A stretch of 64,000 nt of DNA from Aliiglaciecola lipolytica E3. GTDB lineage: Bacteria > Pseudomonadota > Gammaproteobacteria > Enterobacterales > Alteromonadaceae. Below, in pieces: positions 62,484-64,000 of the stretch. The first letter of the stretch is position 1; each line of letters starts with the position of its first letter. The notes beneath the pieces are model-generated. The model made no database searches, had not been told where the DNA came from, and worked only from the letters and a program-made list of their open reading frames with translations. The stretch is taken from the NCBI RefSeq assembly GCF_000314975.1, contig NZ_BAEN01000037.1, forward strand, positions 55,227 through 119,226. The letters are read 5' to 3'. The position numbers were made by a program, and so were the translations under genes.

Positions 62484-63598
62484 GTTTAGTATACAGTGAA
62501 GACGATAGAATGTTAGCCGATACCGCTGAAGAGTTTCTATTATCTAAAAGCCCTGTCGCGGCGCAAAGAACGTTACGAGATAGTAAGTCTGCTCTTAATT
62601 TCGACAACGACGTTTGGCAGCAAATGGTAGAGCTTGGCTGGACTGCCATTACCTTTCCAGAAAAACTAGGCGGGTTAGAGTTTGGCTATAAAGGTCTGGG
62701 TGCAGTATTCGAAAGTATGGGTAAGCATCTTACGGCTTCTCCTTTGTTATCGTCTGTTGTGCTTTGTGGTTCACTTTTAGAGCAATTAGCCAACGATAGT
62801 CAGCTTGAATGGTTAAACCATATTATTAGCGGTGAAAAACGTTTAGCGTTAGCGATAGATGAAAAGGCTAGGCATGAGCCTTTTAATTTTCAAACCGAAG
62901 CAGTAGATGTAGCAGATGGCTTTGTCCTAAGCGGTAAAAAAGTGATGGTAATGGATGGCCTGAGCGCTGATGGCTGGGTTGTGTCTGCTAAGCATAAGGA
63001 GGGTGTCAGTTTATTCATTGTTCCTTTTAGCGAGGATGTTATCGTCAAACGCACCAATTTGGTCGATTCTCGCAACTATGCTGAATTGACATTTAATGAG
63101 CTTACTTTACCTGTGAATGCTCTATTAGGAAACCCGGGAGACTCAATTGATGCAATAAATCATTCGCTCGATTTAGGACGTTTGTGCTTAAGCAGTGAAA
63201 TACTTGGTGCGAGTAAAGCACTTTTTGATATGACGGTTGAGTACTTAAAAACGCGTGAGCAATTTGGCGTCAAAATTGGAACCTTTCAGGCCCTGCAGCA
63301 CAGAGCAGCAAACTGCTACGTTGAATTAGAACTTGCTCAATCATGTGTTATCGCAGCGCTCTCAAATGCTGACGATACAAAGTCTGATTTGGGTCTGAGT
63401 GCAAGTCTCGCTAAATGTCAAGTCTCAAAAGCGGCCGACTTGATTACCAGAGAGGCTATTCAGATGCATGGTGGCATTGGTGTCACAGATGAACTGGATA
63501 TTGGTTTGTATCTTAAACGAATCCGTGTCGCACAAATGAGTTTAGGTGATGCTGATTTTCATCAAGCTCGTTACGGCGAACTCAAAAACAAAATGTGA
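62480..63598 (+). CDS. Acyl-CoA dehydrogenase D
   Basis: 372 residues of the smaller subunit type: MLADTAEEFLLSKSPV at the start, VEYLKTREQFGVKIGTFQALQHRAAN, and REAIQMHGGIGVTDELDIGLYLKRIRVAQMSLGD near the end. The ATG overlaps the previous stop (ATGA). Paired with C, it resembles FadE26-FadE27 in order and size as I recall them. It is the last gene of the operon and is followed by a hairpin. Confidence 0.87.
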   Translation: MSLVYSEDDRMLADTAEEFLLSKSPVAAQRTLRDSKSALNFDNDVWQQMVELGWTAITFPEKLGGLEFGYKGLGAVFESMGKHLTASPLLSSVVLCGSLLEQLANDSQLEWLNHIISGEKRLALAIDEKARHEPFNFQTEAVDVADGFVLSGKKVMVMDGLSADGWVVSAKHKEGVSLFIVPFSEDVIVKRTNLVDSRNYAELTFNELTLPVNALLGNPGDSIDAINHSLDLGRLCLSSEILGASKALFDMTVEYLKTREQFGVKIGTFQALQHRAANCYVELELAQSCVIAALSNADDTKSDLGLSASLAKCQVSKAADLITREAIQMHGGIGVTDELDIGLYLKRIRVAQMSLGDADFHQARYGELKNKM

Positions 63599-63601
63599 TC
63601 G

Positions 63602-63635
63602 ATGGTGCGCCAATTTATTACAAATTGCGCACCAT
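63602..63635. terminator. Hairpin between convergent dehydrogenase D and flavin oxidoreductase
   Basis: ATGGTGCGC (63602-63610) pairs with GCGCACCAT (63627-63635) and inner AATTT/AAATT extend the stem with one bulge. There is no long T-tract, but its place between two converging stops suggests a shared terminator. Confidence 0.5.
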
Positions 63636-63644
63636 TATTCCCTG

Positions 63645-64000
63645 CTATGACTCAGATGCAACTATTCGGTTAAGCTCTGGATCGTTTGGCGGATTCATAA
63701 CGCACCAAGTGCCATCAGGATGATAAATATAAGCGACGCAAGCGTTACAGTTATTGCATCCAGATTTTGTTAACTCGCCACTTTTGAATTTATTTACTAA
63801 TGCAGGGTCGTGAATTAACGCACGCGCCATGACGACACAATCAAACCCTTCGTCCACTAACTGTTCGGCATTAACTAGTGATTTGCTTCCACCTACGTAC
63901 GCTAGCGGTATTTTTACGGCAGCTCTAATTTTTCTGGCGTTTTCTAAGAAATACAGTTCTTTAAAATTAATTTGCGGTTCTTTTGACGCCGCGGCTTTTA
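63645..64000 (-). CDS. NADH:flavin oxidoreductase, 2,4-dienoyl-CoA reductase-like (N-terminus beyond window)
   Basis: The last 118 codons of a gene entering from the right edge. PLAYVGGSKS and EGFDCVVMARALIHDPALVNK are the phosphate-binding end of an FMN barrel. CNNCNACVAYIYHPDGTWCVMNP carries the four Cys of the 4Fe-4S site found in FadH-, BaiCD- and trimethylamine-dehydrogenase-like oxidoreductases. It ends soon after the cluster, so it lacks the C-terminal FAD/NAD domain of full FadH. Such enzymes reduce dienoyl-CoA or steroid enone double bonds. It is convergent with the dehydrogenase operon. Confidence 0.83.
   Translation of the reverse strand, partial: KAAASKEPQINFKELYFLENARKIRAAVKIPLAYVGGSKSLVNAEQLVDEGFDCVVMARALIHDPALVNKFKSGELTKSGCNNCNACVAYIYHPDGTWCVMNPPNDPELNRIVASES

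Overview
The window looks like chromosomal DNA of a marine gammaproteobacterium of the Alteromonadales type (Alteromonas, Glaciecola and Paraglaciecola relatives). This rests on the rimP-nusA-infB-rbfA-truB and rpsO block, several large TonB-dependent receptors, a pectate lyase locus, a DUF3820 protein, a YgjV protein and a fairly low GC content. The genus is inference from gene content.

Layout. (1) 1-7.3 kb is a pectin-type polysaccharide locus: a repeat-bearing lipoprotein (cut by the window start), a sugar-type TonB receptor and a divergent secreted pectate lyase. Two LacI-like operator palindromes lie between the last two. (2) 7.3-23.1 kb is mostly core: YgjV, the rimP-nusA-infB-rbfA-truB operon behind a terminator-bearing leader, an M28 membrane peptidase split by an in-frame amber codon, rpsO (without pnp next to it), two small proteins, waaA, an Atm1-type ABC exporter, and a receiver-TPR protein lacking the phosphoacceptor aspartate. 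(3) 23.1-24.6 kb holds a REP-associated tyrosine transposase bracketed by TGGACAGGCA-type repeats, also present near 16.9 kb. (4) 24.67-39.6 kb is accessory DNA. An intact tRNA-Val(TAC) is followed by a 45-nt 3' fragment of a second copy (a likely att remnant), then a three-gene large tyrosine-recombinase module, a three-gene ABC-3C conflict system, a decayed and an intact Xre/ParS-type antitoxin, and an operon joining excisionase and integrase to two HD-domain proteins and an unknown gene. (5) 39.7-64 kb is a catabolic cluster: two TonB receptors, electron-transfer flavoprotein, several short-chain dehydrogenases, an oxygenase-type ferredoxin reductase, old yellow enzymes, a LuxR-type regulator, an MFS transporter, an enoyl-CoA hydratase, and a seven-gene operon resembling actinobacterial steroid side-chain genes (ChsH2-, ChsE-, ChsH1- and Ltp2-like plus two further acyl-CoA dehydrogenases).

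How they work together. The catabolic genes fit import of a hydrophobic polycyclic or branched substrate, alcohol/ketone interconversion and ring reduction, then acyl-CoA side-chain dehydrogenation (electrons to the local ETF), hydration and retro-aldol cleavage. A short motif close to GTCYRTAYARAC occurs in three divergent promoter regions of this cluster, a plausible shared operator. The partner of the split tRNA-Val was not seen in the window, so the element that split it may extend past the right edge and could carry the catabolic cluster. I could run no searches: family names come from reading the proteins, and residue numbers marked approximate are estimates.
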